DNA of 64,000 bases, taken from assembly GCF_038396675.1 (NCBI RefSeq), contig NC_088922.1:17221001-17285000 (forward strand), given 5' to 3'. Below are positions 11,930-33,686 of the stretch, piece after piece. A program made the position numbers and the translations under genes. How positions within the stretch are numbered: position 1 is the stretch's first letter; each line of letters starts with the position of its first letter. The notes beneath the pieces were generated by a model that worked only from the letters and a program-made list of their open reading frames with translations, made no database searches and was not told where the DNA came from. This stretch comes from Hydra vulgaris (Eukaryota; Cnidaria; Hydrozoa; Anthoathecata; Hydridae).

Positions 11930-12140
11930 CAACAATCTAACCAAGACCAAGTTAGAGTTAGATTTACTTGTGGTAGTCGATCACTTCAACGACTTGGATG
12001 GTTGTGTTGTTTCTGATTAAATTTATTAAGAGATAAAGCTCTTTAGCTATCTTTGGAGATAAAGACTTTTTTACATCTTAATCAACTAATGCTATTTTAG
12101 AACTTATTGTTACTGATAGTAACCATATTTACTAACAAAA
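11930..12140 (+). pseudogene. Possible LINE endonuclease relic
   Basis: Translation in shifting frames gives VVVDHFNDLD followed by ILELIVTDSNHI, resembling the GDFN and ILD.I.T..N blocks of APE-type LINE endonucleases. Short and decayed; low confidence. It lies immediately upstream of the palindromic element at 12289, which may have inserted into it. Confidence 0.3.
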
Positions 12141-12288
12141 ATAACAGATTTTGCGAAAATTTTTTGCGAAATTTTTTTTGAGCAATCACCCAAAAAAAGC
12201 CAATAATTTCTGCCTATGGAATTAAAATGCTATTACAGTGATTAAAATAAAGCTTATTTAGTTTAGTTACATTAATGGATTATAAAAC

Positions 12289-12873
12289 GAGGAGGCTGAA
12301 TAAGTGCGAATTTCATAACTGCGAATCTGCATAAGTGCGAAGCAGTTGCAAAGACTGGCATAAGTGCGAACTGGCACAAGCGCGAACTGGCATAAGTGCG
12401 CCGAAAGAATTTGCAAACATTGGCATAAGTGCGAACTGGCATATGTGCGAATCAATTGCAAAAACTGGCATAAGTACGATTTGGCACAAGCGCGAACTGG
12501 CATAAGTGCGCCGAAAGAATTTGCAAACATTGGCATAAGTGCGAACTGGCATAAGTGCGAATTGGCATAAGTGCGAACTTGCCAATTCGCCATATATGCC
12601 AATTTGCACTTATGCCAATGTTTGCAAATTCTTTCGGCGCACTTATGCTAATTCGTGTTGTGCCAGTTCGCACTTATGCCAGTTTTTGCAATTGGTTCGC
12701 ACTTATGCCAATTTTGCAAATTCTTTCGGCGCACTTATGCCAGTTCGCGCTTGTGCCAGTTCGCACTTATGCCAGTTTTTGCAATTATTTTACACTTATG
12801 CCAGTTCGCACTTATGCCAGTTCGCACTTATGCAGATTCGCAGTTATGAAATTCGCACTTATTCAGTCGCCCC
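12289..12873. mobile_element. Palindromic Mutator-like non-autonomous element, 585 bp, 9-bp TSD
   Basis: The element is flanked by the exact 9-bp direct repeat TTATAAAAC (12280-12288 and 12874-12882). Ends read GAGGAGGCTGAATAAG and, inverted, GGGGCGACTGAATAAG. Both halves are tandem arrays of a short unit containing CATAAGTGCGAACTGG, inverted about a centre near 12580, so the whole element folds on itself. A 9-bp target duplication and G-rich ends are characteristic of Mutator-like elements. It encodes nothing; the frames through it are repeat artefacts. Confidence 0.85.
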
Positions 12874-13019
12874 TTATAAAACATGTTTTAAGATGGTCCA
12901 CAGATGATCTTTATTGGACACAAATTTTTTCAAAAAAGACCACTGAAGACCAATATAAAGTTATTCACAAACTCCTTCATCTGTGAAACAACTATGACCC
13001 CAATCATGATTGTAATGAT

Positions 13020-13597
13020 TTGAATTAAGGTCAATAATTATACATACAACATGCATATAGTGTTGACCGGATTGATCAGCAATCAGCAATTACATTTAAT
13101 TCAAGCCCTTTGGAAGTCATATAAGAAGTTATATTTTCGTCTAACTCTTCATTGATCATAAAGTTCACAAAAGATTCATACTTAGATTTTTTGCTAAGTA
13201 GTGTTAGGCTGATAGCGCCGGAGATAAGCAATCCTCATGTTATTGTTATATACTTTGTTGCAAAGTTACCACTAAGCAAGACATACAGTAATGCCAGACC
13301 ACACAAAAAATATCATGTTCGTTATAAAAAATATCGTTTTGTAACTGACCAACAATAGACTTTACTTTTCATTTTTACATGGCGTATTTTGATCACGTGA
13401 CCGTTGAAAATAATGATTTTTTAAAACGAGCCGTATCTCTGGCAATAAAAAAAACAAGGTCTATGAAATTTTGACAACTAGTTTTTTATTTTATAGAGTT
13501 TAAATTAAACACAGTTTAATTTTGTCAGTTTAAACGCAGTCACGCAGTTGTTAGAAACAACACTATTATTAACAACCAAGGTTGCAAACTTTTTTCC
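13020..13597. other. No supported gene
   Basis: A 68-codon plus-strand frame at 13152-13358 has plausible composition but no recognisable motif, splice context or homologue in the window. It is left uncalled. Confidence 0.3.
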
Positions 13598-13673
13598 GTT
13601 CATTATCGTTCATTATTGTTCATTATCGTTCATTATCATTCATTATTGTTCATTATCGTTCATTATCGTGAGT
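13598..13673. repeat. 10-bp tandem repeat (CGTTCATTAT)n, ~7 copies
   Basis: Units differ at one position (CGTT/TGTT/CATT). It lies downstream of the G2 stop codon. Confidence 0.9.
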
Positions 13674-13936
13674 TTTTTTAATGTCATTGTTTATTTTTGT
13701 ATGCTCTAGTTATTGTTTCAAAAGTTTGCGTGCATTTTTGAGTTTTTAAATTAATACAATTTTAAATTTTTAACTTGAAGCACAGTATTTTCATGAAAGT
13801 CCTTTTAAAATCAAACAATTTAAAAACTAATTTTTTATTATTTTAATTGTACATATTAAAATTTTACATTTGAATTAAAACTTATATTATCAATATTGTA
13901 TATAAATGTATACCAAAAACGACAATTCATGATGTA

Positions 13937-18229
<4,293 letters not shown>

Positions 18230-19329
18230 CTATCCGTAAATAACAAAGATTGGTAAAAAATAAAGAAAAAGTTATTATTAATTTCTTCTTTATTGTATTG
18301 AAGTTACGCCCCCTATGATCAATGGATATTTGGCATTTTAATTCTTTCCATACCGCAAATCCATATCATATATTACATAAAGTAAAATGTACAAGAAATT
18401 ATTTACAGATACGTGTAAAGCAAAACTGGATTCTATCTATTATAAGCTAAAATTTATAATCAAAAATGCAACACTAACTAGATAATTTTGTTAAAGAAGA
18501 TCTCAAAAATTTACAATTTAAAGATATAGTTATACTTTATAATTATAAAATGAAGTTTACCTTATAATCGATAGGCATACTTGATACATAATAAAAAACA
18601 ATAAAAACGCACTGTATTCTTAAGAATATCATTTTCGAAATAATTTATTCTATAAAATAATTTAAATCTGGAATACAAATCTGACGTCATATTAAAATAA
18701 TCTATTATGTAAATTATATTTGTTCGATTATTTTGAGGTTTTGGATACTGTTTCAACCCAAGATAAACTAAATGTAAAATAAGCGCTTCTGAAAAAAAAA
18801 TCACATTTAATCGTAAAATCCATCACTTAACAAACTTTTCATACTGTTTACTCAATACCGTTTATAGTTTATGTTGAGATTTTTATATCAGTTAAATTAA
18901 CTAATAACTAATTATTAATAAAATTAACAAATAGAAATAAAAAATAACAAATAAACTAATTAAATTATGCATTTGATTTCATTGAAACTATTTTCAATGA
19001 AAATAATTCTAAACTATGCTTAGTGGTTCGTTTGGTATTTTTATCCCATAGTCTGTATTGTATCTTACAAACGATAGAATTAAGGTCACGATAAATGTGT
19101 ATAAAATTTGTAAAATATGACTTTTTAAAAGTTTAATAAAAGTTAATTGGTTGTTCAGATAAAACCGTATTCTTATCTCTCCGTTAAGCTTAACGTAAGA
19201 GCGTAAGTCAAAAATTTCTTTTTAACAACATTAATAAAAAAGTTCTTTAGAAATTTTTTTAACGTAATTTTTATTTTAGTGCTAGTTTTATTAGTTAAAC
19301 ATAAATAAAGGTTTTTTTCATTTCTTTAC
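18230..19329. other. Between G2 and the next candidate exon; nothing clear
   Basis: If G2 extends upstream its first exons or promoter should lie here or beyond, but no exon with matching phase could be supported. A minus-strand 80-codon frame at 18562-18804 is AT-rich and unrecognised. Confidence 0.35.
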
Positions 19330-19545
19330 AGAAATTTTGTTTTGAAGTTTCAGACAAAAGCTACGTTAAGCCAGAAGGAAGTAAATACGGCTGTAGGTTG
19401 TATCTTACAGCAATACAATATGATTTTATCAGAACAACCAATAAGTGTTAATGACAAAAATATAATTGAAGTATGGAAAAGTTGTTTTAATTATAACAGC
19501 TACTTAACTGGAACACTTGCACTTATTTTTGAAAAAAATGAATAA
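19330..19545 (+). CDS. Candidate exon of unknown gene
   Basis: After an acceptor-like TTTCTTTACAG (ending 19329) an open plus-strand frame reads FQTKATLSQKEVNTAVGCIL and VWKSCFNYNSYLTGTLALIF before a TAA at 19543-19545. Composition is coding-like and less AT-biased than its surroundings. It could be a terminal exon of an unseen gene or an early exon related to G3, but no matching partner was found. Not recognised. Confidence 0.3.
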   Translation, partial: RNFVLKFQTKATLSQKEVNTAVGCILQQYNMILSEQPISVNDKNIIEVWKSCFNYNSYLTGTLALIFEKNE

Positions 19546-19663
19546 TGGCTATATTTTGCATTTTTCTAGTAAAACGTCTTATTTTCTACGCTTTGACAGG
19601 TATTGAATAAGTTATGCCTCAAATAACGCATGTGCATCATTGATTTAAATCTTTTCGCATTTT

Positions 19664-20045
19664 TTTTCGGTGATCTAATTTTGTGTTCACACTATGTTGA
19701 TTGCGTTGGGTAAACTATACTGCTATAAATTATACGGTTTTCTCGTGTTTAATGCGATGGGACTTAAAATGCAAATAACAATATAAAGTTACTTTGTAAG
19801 TTGCTGCAATCATAATACTGCAGTGATATAACAAAATAGTACATAGTACAATCATAATAATATTTTTTTTTCGGTAATCTAGTTTTGAGTTCACACTTTA
19901 TTGATTGCGCTGGGTAAACTATACTGCTATAGGTTATACGGTCTTTTGTGTTTGAGTCGATGGGATTTAAAATGCAAATAACAATATAAACTTATCTTAT
20001 AAGTTGTTGCAAGCATGATATTGCAGTGATATAACAAAATAGTCC
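19664..20045. repeat. Diverged tandem duplication, period ~203 bp, two copies
   Basis: 19664-19845 and 19867-20045 align over most of their length: TCGGT.ATCTA, GGGTAAACTATACTGCTATA, GCAAATAACAATATAAA and GCAGTGATATAACAAAATAGT occur in both at 203-bp spacing. About 85% identity by eye. Non-coding. Confidence 0.8.
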
Positions 20046-21605
20046 AAAATTTCGATAATTGGAACTATAAAGTTGTCCCTTAATCAGTAATAAAATCAAA
20101 GAGTTGTAGAAATAGTTCAAGCGCAAATCAAAAATACTTAGTAACAACCATAAACTTTAAAAATAAAATTATGTAAAATAAACTTTATAAACTTAATGAA
20201 CATCATAACAGTTAAAACTTTTATACAATTTTTTGTTTGTTGAATTTCAATTTGCCAGGGTAATATTAATCCTATTATAAGTTTGATATGAACTTCTTAA
20301 ACTTTCATTGTATAGATAAAAACTATTTTTATTCAATTTTTGTTGATTTTACCGGGTTTTTTAAAACAAATAAACCGTTCTGATTAAGGAATCAAAGTGT
20401 TGTTTAGGAAACCAGTTGCCTTGATTGGAACAAAATGTTTTTCAAAACCTTTGCAAAAACAAATTTATTTCCAATAACATACAAACCAATTAAGTCAAAC
20501 TATGGTTTAAAGTATAGTTTTATGGTTTATTTTAAAAGTATTGTTTTAATCAAGTCATATATGTTTTCATATTTAAGCCATCTTTGGTTAATAAATATTT
20601 ATTCCTTAAGAGTTCCAGTTAAGGCAACTCTCCCCTAATAATGATAGCATTGGTGCTCCGTAATAAGTTTGTCAACAACGTTTTAGAGCACTTAAATAAC
20701 TAAATAAATAAAAATAAAGCCAACCAAGTTAAGTACATTGTCAGTAATTAACCTTCTATGTTTAATTTTTTCGCATAAAGATTTTTTTTAATTTTTTGGA
20801 GATCATAAAACAAAGGTGCAATATACCAATACCAATTCCAAAATTGTTTACATAACTGTGCATTGCAAAATATTATTTTACAGAACGTGTTTTGCATCCC
20901 TAGCAACACTTATTAATAACTCTATTTTAAATTTTGAATAATTTTTGTATGACGTCAAATAATCTCAGATATTTATTTGTACCTTTTTAATAATCTATCA
21001 CAATTTTTATTAAACAAAATGCGCTTCTTGGCAAAAATGCTGTTTTTTGTATTTCTCAGCCGATTTTTTAAAGAAAAATCTTGCTTGCCGATTAACCATG
21101 AGGTATTTTTAATTTTGTATTGTAATATTTTAATAAACGTATAATTTCAATATCAACATTTTCCTTCTGGAGACGTAAAAATGCACAAAGTTTGTTTTAA
21201 AAAGCACAAAATTGTTACGCCATGTAACAAACTTTGAAGAGAGAATATCGAAAGAAGGTAATCTAATTTTTCATCTAGCTTTTTGAAGCTAGTAAAAAAG
21301 AATAAGAAGAACTACTTATAAAGTAAAAATCGTTTTTTTTTTTTATTTCTTTACAATTGTCGATCATTGTTAAAATTTGTAGAGAAATAATAAAAATAAT
21401 TACTGCATAGAAAAAAAAAATAAAGATAATAATTTTAAAAAATTACAAAAAAAAGGAAGAATAAAAACATGTTATCCAAATAAAAATCAAAAGAGTTTTG
21501 TCGTCAGAAACTGAAATTAACCGAACAATTTTGTAAAGGAATCTCCTTCCATTTCAATTTGGTTGATAATGGGTTGAGGCATTTTTGTTTTTAGTCAATT
21601 TTTTT
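20046..21605. other. Non-coding, with a SINE-like tail at 20640-20730
   Basis: 20640-20730 (GGTGCTCCGTAATAAG, then TTTTAGAGCACTTAAATAAC and an AAATAAATAAAAATAAAG tail) resembles the 3' end of the SINE at 22891-23078. The rest contains poly-A/T runs and no supported frame. Confidence 0.4.
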
Positions 21606-21711
21606 TAAGAAAGTTAAACCCATTTTGAGAAAAAATGGTTTAACTTTCTTAAAAAATTTTCTTTAACTTTCTTAAAAAATTTTTTAAGAAAGTTAAAACC
21701 ATTACTTAAAA
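21606..21711. repeat. Chain of alternating inverted copies of AAGAAAGTTAAA
   Basis: The 12-mer and its reverse complement alternate four times around A/T-rich loops, giving overlapping hairpins. It looks like repeated fold-back duplication of a short seed. Confidence 0.8.
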
Positions 21712-21898
21712 TAAACTCATTACTTTTGAATCTGTTAGATATTTCTAAATTCTTTGTTCATTAATTTAAAGAGTTTACCAATACCAAAAAGTGCTTAACC
21801 TTCGCAGTTATCATCTTTAGGTACTATATACTTATTTGGTTACCTTGTAAAAAATAAAGTCCCAATGATTATTATATCATTGATGAATTGATTTGACA

Positions 21899-22890
<992 letters not shown>

Positions 22891-23078
22891 AAGTATCCGC
22901 GTAGCATAATGCTTTTGCCTAAAAACAAAGTATCCGTGGTTCAAACCCCACCTCTCGGCAAGTTTTGCAACATCGGTATAAAAAAGAGGCATGAACTTCC
23001 TATTAAATGCTCATCCGCGGTTCTCGAATAAGACCGTAAGGGCTTCTTGGAGCACCTAAATAAAATAAAGTTAAAAAA
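22891..23078 (+). mobile_element. tRNA-derived SINE
   Basis: The 5' part has a pol III A-box-like GCGTAGCATAATGC and, about 30 bp later, a strong B box GGTTCAAACCCCACC. A unique body follows (GGGCTTCTTGGAGCACCTAA) and then an AAATAAAATAAAG tail. Length and order fit a SINE. The tail body is shared with 20640-20730. Confidence 0.7.
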
Positions 23079-23806
23079 GGGGCACCCTGTCGAGTTATTT
23101 TTTCTTGATTGTAATTACCCTCCCCCTCCTTTTCCCTTTAAGTTTTAGGTAGATTAATTTATTTTTAAAAATATGTTCAAATCTTTTGTGCAATAGCGAT
23201 TAGATATTGATATCAGAATACGTTATATGTCTTACAATACTTATACGTTATATGTGTTACAATACGTTATATGTTTTACAAGCTCTTATCTAATTTATAA
23301 GATTGAACATTGTTTTTTGTCTTTTTTTCAAAAAAAATTCTGTTGTAAAAGATTAAACTAAATTTTTTGTATTTTTGCTCCGTATTATTGTATTCATCTG
23401 TTAAATTAGAAAGTGTGTTTTTTGAATGGTATATAATTGCGTTGACGTTTGCATCTTTTGACTAACTTGTCTTGTTTCAACACCTCATTCGGATACACCC
23501 ACGTGTTGGACAACCTCGTGTTTGACTTTGCTTAGCCTTTTATTAACATTTACAATGTTTAAAAGTCGCTATTTTTAAAATTAATCTTTAGAGGTGATAT
23601 TAAGATATAACTCAAAAAGAAGTATAAAAATGAAGCGTAAATTTGATTGAGGGATATTTTCAATACAATGTATAATATTATATTGTAAAGTTATTTGAAA
23701 ATCTTTTTGAACATTGCTTAATTTTTAATACGAATATCATTTAACTGAATAATTTTATAATGATACTTTCAACTTGTTGATTTCTTTTTATAATTTTCAT
23801 TCAAAG
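23079..23806. other. Upstream of first seen G3 exon; no feature
   Basis: Contains ATACGTTATATG(T)GTTACA repeated about three times at 23218-23282. No promoter or exon could be supported. Confidence 0.4.
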
Positions 23807-28606
<4,800 letters not shown>

Positions 28607-29227
28607 AAAACAACGAGAACGAAAATTTTTTCTCTCTTTTTTTTTACTTTTGATTTCCAAAAAGGTTATTTTTATTTGTATATATTTCTGTAAAATATTT
28701 TAGTTTGTAAATATTTAAGTAAAATGTTTATTAGTAAATTTTTCTAAATATGTTTTGTTTATTCGAGGTTTAAATAATTGAAATAAAAAATTGGGGGAAA
28801 AAGAGTTCCGTTAAGCGATTATATTTAGAAATGAATCTAAAAATTAAATCTTATTTCCCTTTACGTTTAACCTACAGTTAAACGCAAAGGAAAAAAAATT
28901 TAGATTTTGAAAGCCTTAGTTTAAAAAATCACAGTCATAAGTTATACGCAATATTGGGCGACTTAATCTCTACAAGGTTTAATAAAATCAAGCAAGAGAA
29001 AGTAAGCTTAACCCTATTTACCCCATATTAAAAAATTGTCTATAAAATTTAAACAAGATCATATTATGGCTTACTCATGGCGTACTTTATAACACGCTTA
29101 TTCACCATGCACCATTGAATAACAACTTTTTTAAATGGATGATAAACGTGTTACAGTACTTTGCAATGTCACGTGCTACACATAATTATCTCGGAGAAGA
29201 CTAACATTACAACATTAACAAGACTAA
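28607..29227. other. G3 3' flank
   Basis: Putative poly(A) signal AATAAA near 28783. A hairpin built on TTTCC(C)TTTACGTTTAACC and its inverse lies at about 28854-28892. No other feature. Confidence 0.4.
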
Positions 29228-29491
29228 CATCAAAAGTATGATCATGAGGATATTTATCTTCAAAAGAATTTTCTAAACTTAATAGACATTGAGCATAAAA
29301 ACTGCTTTCTTCTGTTAGACGAAAATTATCTTAAAACTATCTTGCAGTACCATTGGGAAAGAATTTTTGGAAATCCAGTTAATAACCCAAATTTTTTTGA
29401 GCAATACTTTTTTAAGTTTTATGATGATTATTTTGTTTGGTGGACCCCAAGCACAGGAAATATAACATTTAATTTAAGATTTGTCATTTAA
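29228..29491 (+). CDS. Unassigned open frame, 87 codons without ATG start
   Basis: Open from the codon after a TAA at 29225 to a TAA at 29489. It reads LLLDENYLKTILQYHWERIF and YDDYFVWWTPSTGNI, with four Trp and normal residue balance, unlike random AT-rich frames. It could be an exon or a transposon relic. No family recognised and no convincing splice sites were fixed. Confidence 0.3.
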   Translation, partial: HQKYDHEDIYLQKNFLNLIDIEHKNCFLLLDENYLKTILQYHWERIFGNPVNNPNFFEQYFFKFYDDYFVWWTPSTGNITFNLRFVI

Positions 29492-30370
29492 TTTAAGATT
29501 TGTCATAGATTTGACAAATTGATTTTAAAAAACAAACTCTAAGTTAATGTAAATTTCTGAAAGTTATCACAAAAAAGCGCATTGTTAAGATACACATCTA
29601 AAAAAGCTTATGAACTTTTAATTAAATAATTTTCATTACCACTACATAATGAATGAAATAATAAAAGGTGCAGTTTATGTTGCTGTTAAAAACTGTCAAA
29701 AAACTTGTCGAGTAAAGTTCAATACATGAACATATAATGCTAATTGTAGATTAATTTTATTTTAGAAACATTTGTAGAGGGGCTTGTGTTAGTACAGATA
29801 ACAGTGCTTTACTTACCAATTTCTAAAAATCATGGACAGTTTCAAATTCAAAACAACAATTTAGTCAAAATAAACTAGGTAATGAAATTAATTGTAACGA
29901 TGGAAAGATAACTTTTAAACAACTAGCTAATTTGATTGAACTTTGGCAAAGATTTTTTAAACTATCAAAATGAAAATAATCTGCTCTTCTCGAAATTCTG
30001 CGTTCTCAAACAATGATTATAGATGAGTTGATGAAAGAAAGATATTTGTGAGTGCTCTGCTGACTTTAGAACTTCAAAATGAACTGTATAGAGGGTGGAT
30101 TTTTCAATACTGATAGAGTAGTAGTGGGAGATTTTTAATTAGCTTACTATATGTTCAATATTTAGAAATTATTTTAGCATGAAAGTTTTTAATAAAGAGA
30201 ACGCAAATTTTTGAATTAAAGGTTTACTAACAGTATTAGATATAAACTGAAACAAGGTATCAAAATTAATATTTTCTTGAACAGATGAGGTGGTTGCAGC
30301 AAATACTGGTAGCAAAGCAACTAAGGATGTCCCGGATAGCATTTTTATTATTCCCCCGGATACCGTATAG
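29492..30370. other. Decayed coding-like fragments, unassigned
   Basis: A 48-codon plus frame at 29827-29973 (KITFKQLANLIELWQRFFKL) and a short frame near 30020-30110 look like broken transposon coding sequence. From 30340 repeated CCGGATA words begin, which recur at 36570-36640. Confidence 0.3.
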
Positions 30371-30719
30371 CAGGATAGTCGAAAATTATCCGGTCGGATA
30401 TCCGACCTGATAATTTCTTTGATATTTGCATCTACGTACAGATATTTTGATTACAAAACCTTCAATACGAATTTTGATGTCAAACAGTTTTTTCAAATTT
30501 TGCCATGGTTAACATTCTAAATTGAAAAGTTTTGTTTAGAAACTTTTTAAAATACATAACTCCTCTGAATCGAAATCCCTCGTGTTCTATGTAGAAATCA
30601 AATAACCAGGGGATAAAATAATTCTAGTCAAAAGGCGTAAAAAAGTTTCTTTTCTTCTTCATCTGCGCGATCAAAGCTTTTACCTCAACGCGGAAAAATG
30701 CTATTGTTTATACTTAATA

Positions 30720-32036
30720 ACGGGTGATGCGGAAGTTATCGGACAAATCCTAATTTCATTATTTGAGCATAATATTTAGTTTTTGTGGTTTTATGCGTAG
30801 GCATAAACTTTCTATAAAATATAAACTTTATTATTTGAAACACAATTATTTAAAGTGAGGGTAAATGCAGCTAAACGAGAATTATTTCGAAAGCGACTAA
30901 AAATGTTTTTTGTAAATAAACCTAATATGAAAAAAAAAAAAAATCGTAAATCATTTTGAAAAGGAAGGATTTGCTCGAAGTACAATATATGATAACCTAA
31001 AAAGACTTGAGACTGTTCAATCGTTTTCTGATAGAAAGCACTCTGGTCATCCGACATCCTGGACTAGAGAAAAGAAAGCCGAATTAACGAGACTTGTCAA
31101 CAATCGAAAAAGGGTCAGTCAGAAAAAATAGGTATTAAGTTCGATGTAAATCAATCGACAATTGGTCGTCAGTTAAAAAAAATGAATATTAAATATAGAA
31201 AACGTGAAAAGACTCCAAAATGCACTATAGAACAACAAACAAAAGCCAAGAAAAGAAGCAGGAAACTAGTTAACCAACTCTATAACACAAAATCGCTTCT
31301 AGTCATCGATGACGAAAAATACTATTGTTTTGCAGGGGACAACATGCCTGGAAATTCTGGATACTACTTAAACAACAAAAAGACATGCCCAGAAAGTGTT
31401 CGTTTTATAGGAAAACAGAAATTTCCAAAAAAATTAATAATGTGGATAGGCATATCTGAACCATGGTATGTCTGAGCCATTGTTTCGCACTTCCAAAGCT
31501 GTAGCGATCAATTCATCAATCTATATTAATAAATATTTAGAAAAATGACTTCTTCCATTTATTCACAATTATCATGGAGACTTTAACTATTTATTTTGGC
31601 CAGATTTAGCAAGTTCTCATTATTCTAAAGATTCTCTAAATTGGATGGACCAATATGTCTATTACGTTGATAAAGAATCCAATCCCCCAAATGTGCCTCA
31701 AGCACGACCAATTGAAAATTTTTGGACACATTTGGCACAAAAGGTTTACGAGGGAGATTGGCAAGCTTCAACAGAGCAAGTTTTGATTGATCGCATTAAA
31801 CTAAAACTACAAGAAATTGATTTAAACTTTTTACAGTCGCATATGAAAGGCGTCAGAGCAAAATTTAGACTAATTGCAGATGGTGGTGTTTTTTCATATA
31901 AAAAATAATATATTTTTATTGAAAAATAAATGCTTTATTTAAAAAAAAATACAATAGTTTTTGTTTTATATATAGTAATTGTTTTTTTATTTATAAATAA
32001 GTTATTGACGTTTTTATTTTGTCCGATAACACCCGT
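30720..32036 (+). mobile_element. mariner/Tc1-type transposon
   Basis: Flanked by TA on both sides (30718-30719 and 32037-32038). Left TIR begins ACGGGTG and continues TTATCGGACAAA after a 9-bp insertion. The right TIR inverted reads ACGGGTGTTATCGGACAAAA. It encodes the transposase pseudogene below. The right end and 3' flank are tandemly duplicated. Confidence 0.85.
30850..31908 (+). pseudogene. mariner-type transposase, frameshifted
   Basis: N-terminal helix-turn-helix: IVNHFEKEGFARSTIYDNL, then SGHPTSWTREKKAEL and VNQSTIGRQLKKMNIKYRKR. Catalytic core: VIDDEKYY (first Asp), MWIGISEPW, FWPDLASSHYS (second Asp) and NPPNVPQARPIENFW (Glu). By count there are 36 residues between second Asp and Glu, a DD36E spacing rather than the DD34D of classical mariners or DD34E of Tc1. 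Damage: an early TGA/frameshift near 30955, a TAG/TAA near 31128, a stop at 31475 and a frameshift before 31645. The last 87-codon piece is open to TAA at 31906-31908. Typical length would be about 340 residues. Inactive. Confidence 0.8.
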
Positions 32037-32211
32037 TAATACAAATAAATTTATAAATGAATGATAAAATCTGTATTTTTATTAATTCTAATTTAATTGT
32101 TTTTTTATTTATAAATAAGTTATTGACGTTTTTATTTTGTCCGATAACACCCGTTAATACAAATAAATTTATAAATGAATGATAAAATCTGTATTTTTAT
32201 TAATTCTAATT
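31976..32211. repeat. 118-bp tandem duplication over the mariner right end
   Basis: 31976-32093 and 32094-32211 are essentially identical. Each copy contains the right TIR (GTCCGATAACACCCGT) plus about 55 bp of flank. Confidence 0.95.
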
Positions 32212-32914
32212 TATTTAAACTATATAACTTGAAAAAAAAATTTGAATCTACTAACATTAGATTATTTTAAAAAACTAACACTTTAGAATTTGTGCTTTAG
32301 GTTCTCTTTGTTCTGTTAATTGAATCAATGTATACAAAAACGTTCTAAGTTATTTTTTTTAATATTTGACTTTTTGATGAAAATTTGTTCTTTGAAGACA
32401 GCTCCACCATTGTATAGTAAAACATTCTAAATCAGACCTCTCCGTACACGTTAAATAGAGAGCTGAAATATTTTCTGTAAACTAAAAGGTTCTTGGTCAG
32501 TGACTTAGAAGGTTTTTGTTTGCAGCACTGAGAAAACCAGCTGTGTTCTGCTGGTAGCTTTTAGATGTTTTTAATCCAATTTTTGTTTTGTTTTGGTTAC
32601 GAGTTTGAGGTTATTTGGGCTTATTTTATTATTCATGTAGTTTTCTCGCAGTGAACACAATGTTTCGATTTCAGATCTTTTTTATTCATTAAAAAAACTG
32701 CCTCTACAAAAATTCCTCGTTCAACTTATACTTTAAAAAACACCTCAAATATGCTCATAAAAAAAACGTTTAGACTATACTTATATTTCCACAAGGAAAC
32801 TACGTCAGTCAAATCCGCCGTACAGGGTTTCTCCCACGCAATTTAATAATTAAATTGCGTTATTAATTGTAATTAATACAATACATCTCGTTGTTTTAAT
32901 GAAAAAGACTTATA

Positions 32915-33378
32915 ATGGATGAAGAACCTAGTACTAGCAGTGAAAGAAAGGTTAAAAATGAGGCTATGTGGAAAAGGAATGTTGTTAAAGAAGCTAGAGT
33001 GAAAGGTAAAGAGTAATTGACTACAAAGGAAGAACTGTACCTGCTACTACTGTTGCAACATGTTTTCATAAAAACGTCTTAGACAAAACTAATCAAACAC
33101 GTTCCATATCGTTCCATTTAATTGTCTGTAGGCCACTCATTGATGGGCTGATGGTCCAAACTTACAAGATGTCTCAAGTCGTCGATCGAATCGTCGAGTT
33201 TCCACAAAATGTGTGCTACCCATTGGGTAATGTTTCATTAAAATAAGTGAAACTGCAGGATATTAGGAAGCTAATGCAATATGTTCCGGATGAGTTCAGT
33301 GGTTTTTATGATGAACCCATGAGCTGGCGAACAACCGACGAGACGAATGGCGGGGAAGAGGAACACGATATCGATTGA
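32915..33378 (+). pseudogene. Internally deleted transposon protein of element B
   Basis: Starts MDEEPSTSSERKVKNEAMW, then NVVKEARVKGKE and, after a TAA, DYKGRTVPATTVATC. This resembles the N-terminus of a widespread invertebrate transposon protein (..RvkGKeY..ykGk.vpa....C.C..KC). Reading then passes to FHLIVCRPLIDG and KLQDIRKLMQYVPDEFSGFY, the usual C-terminal end of that family. The catalytic middle is missing, so this is a deletion derivative. Two internal stops. Confidence 0.45.
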
Positions 33379-33686
33379 GGTGTCTGACAAAGGCTTTGTA
33401 ATCGTTCCTTTTATACATTGTGTGATTTAACATGTGTAATAGTTTGAACTTTGATTTTTAATAGTTTTTTGTACAAAAAATGAATAAATATATAAAAGAC
33501 AAGCTTTTTGTTATTATCCTTAACAAATGTAAACAAGAAGGTTCTAAGTCAGACAACTTTAACTATGTATAACACATATATATTTCACAAATTTTGATAT
33601 ATATTTTAACAAATCTAATATTTAAAGATGTCAAAAAGCACCCAGAATTTTTTTTGAATTTATTACAGTAATAGTTTTGGGTTTAA

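Noticed and set aside
12267..12986. Overlapping 64-143 codon frames rich in CQFALMP/ISANWHK
   Set aside because: Both strands are open because of the tandem repeat in the palindromic Mutator-like element; no ordinary gene.
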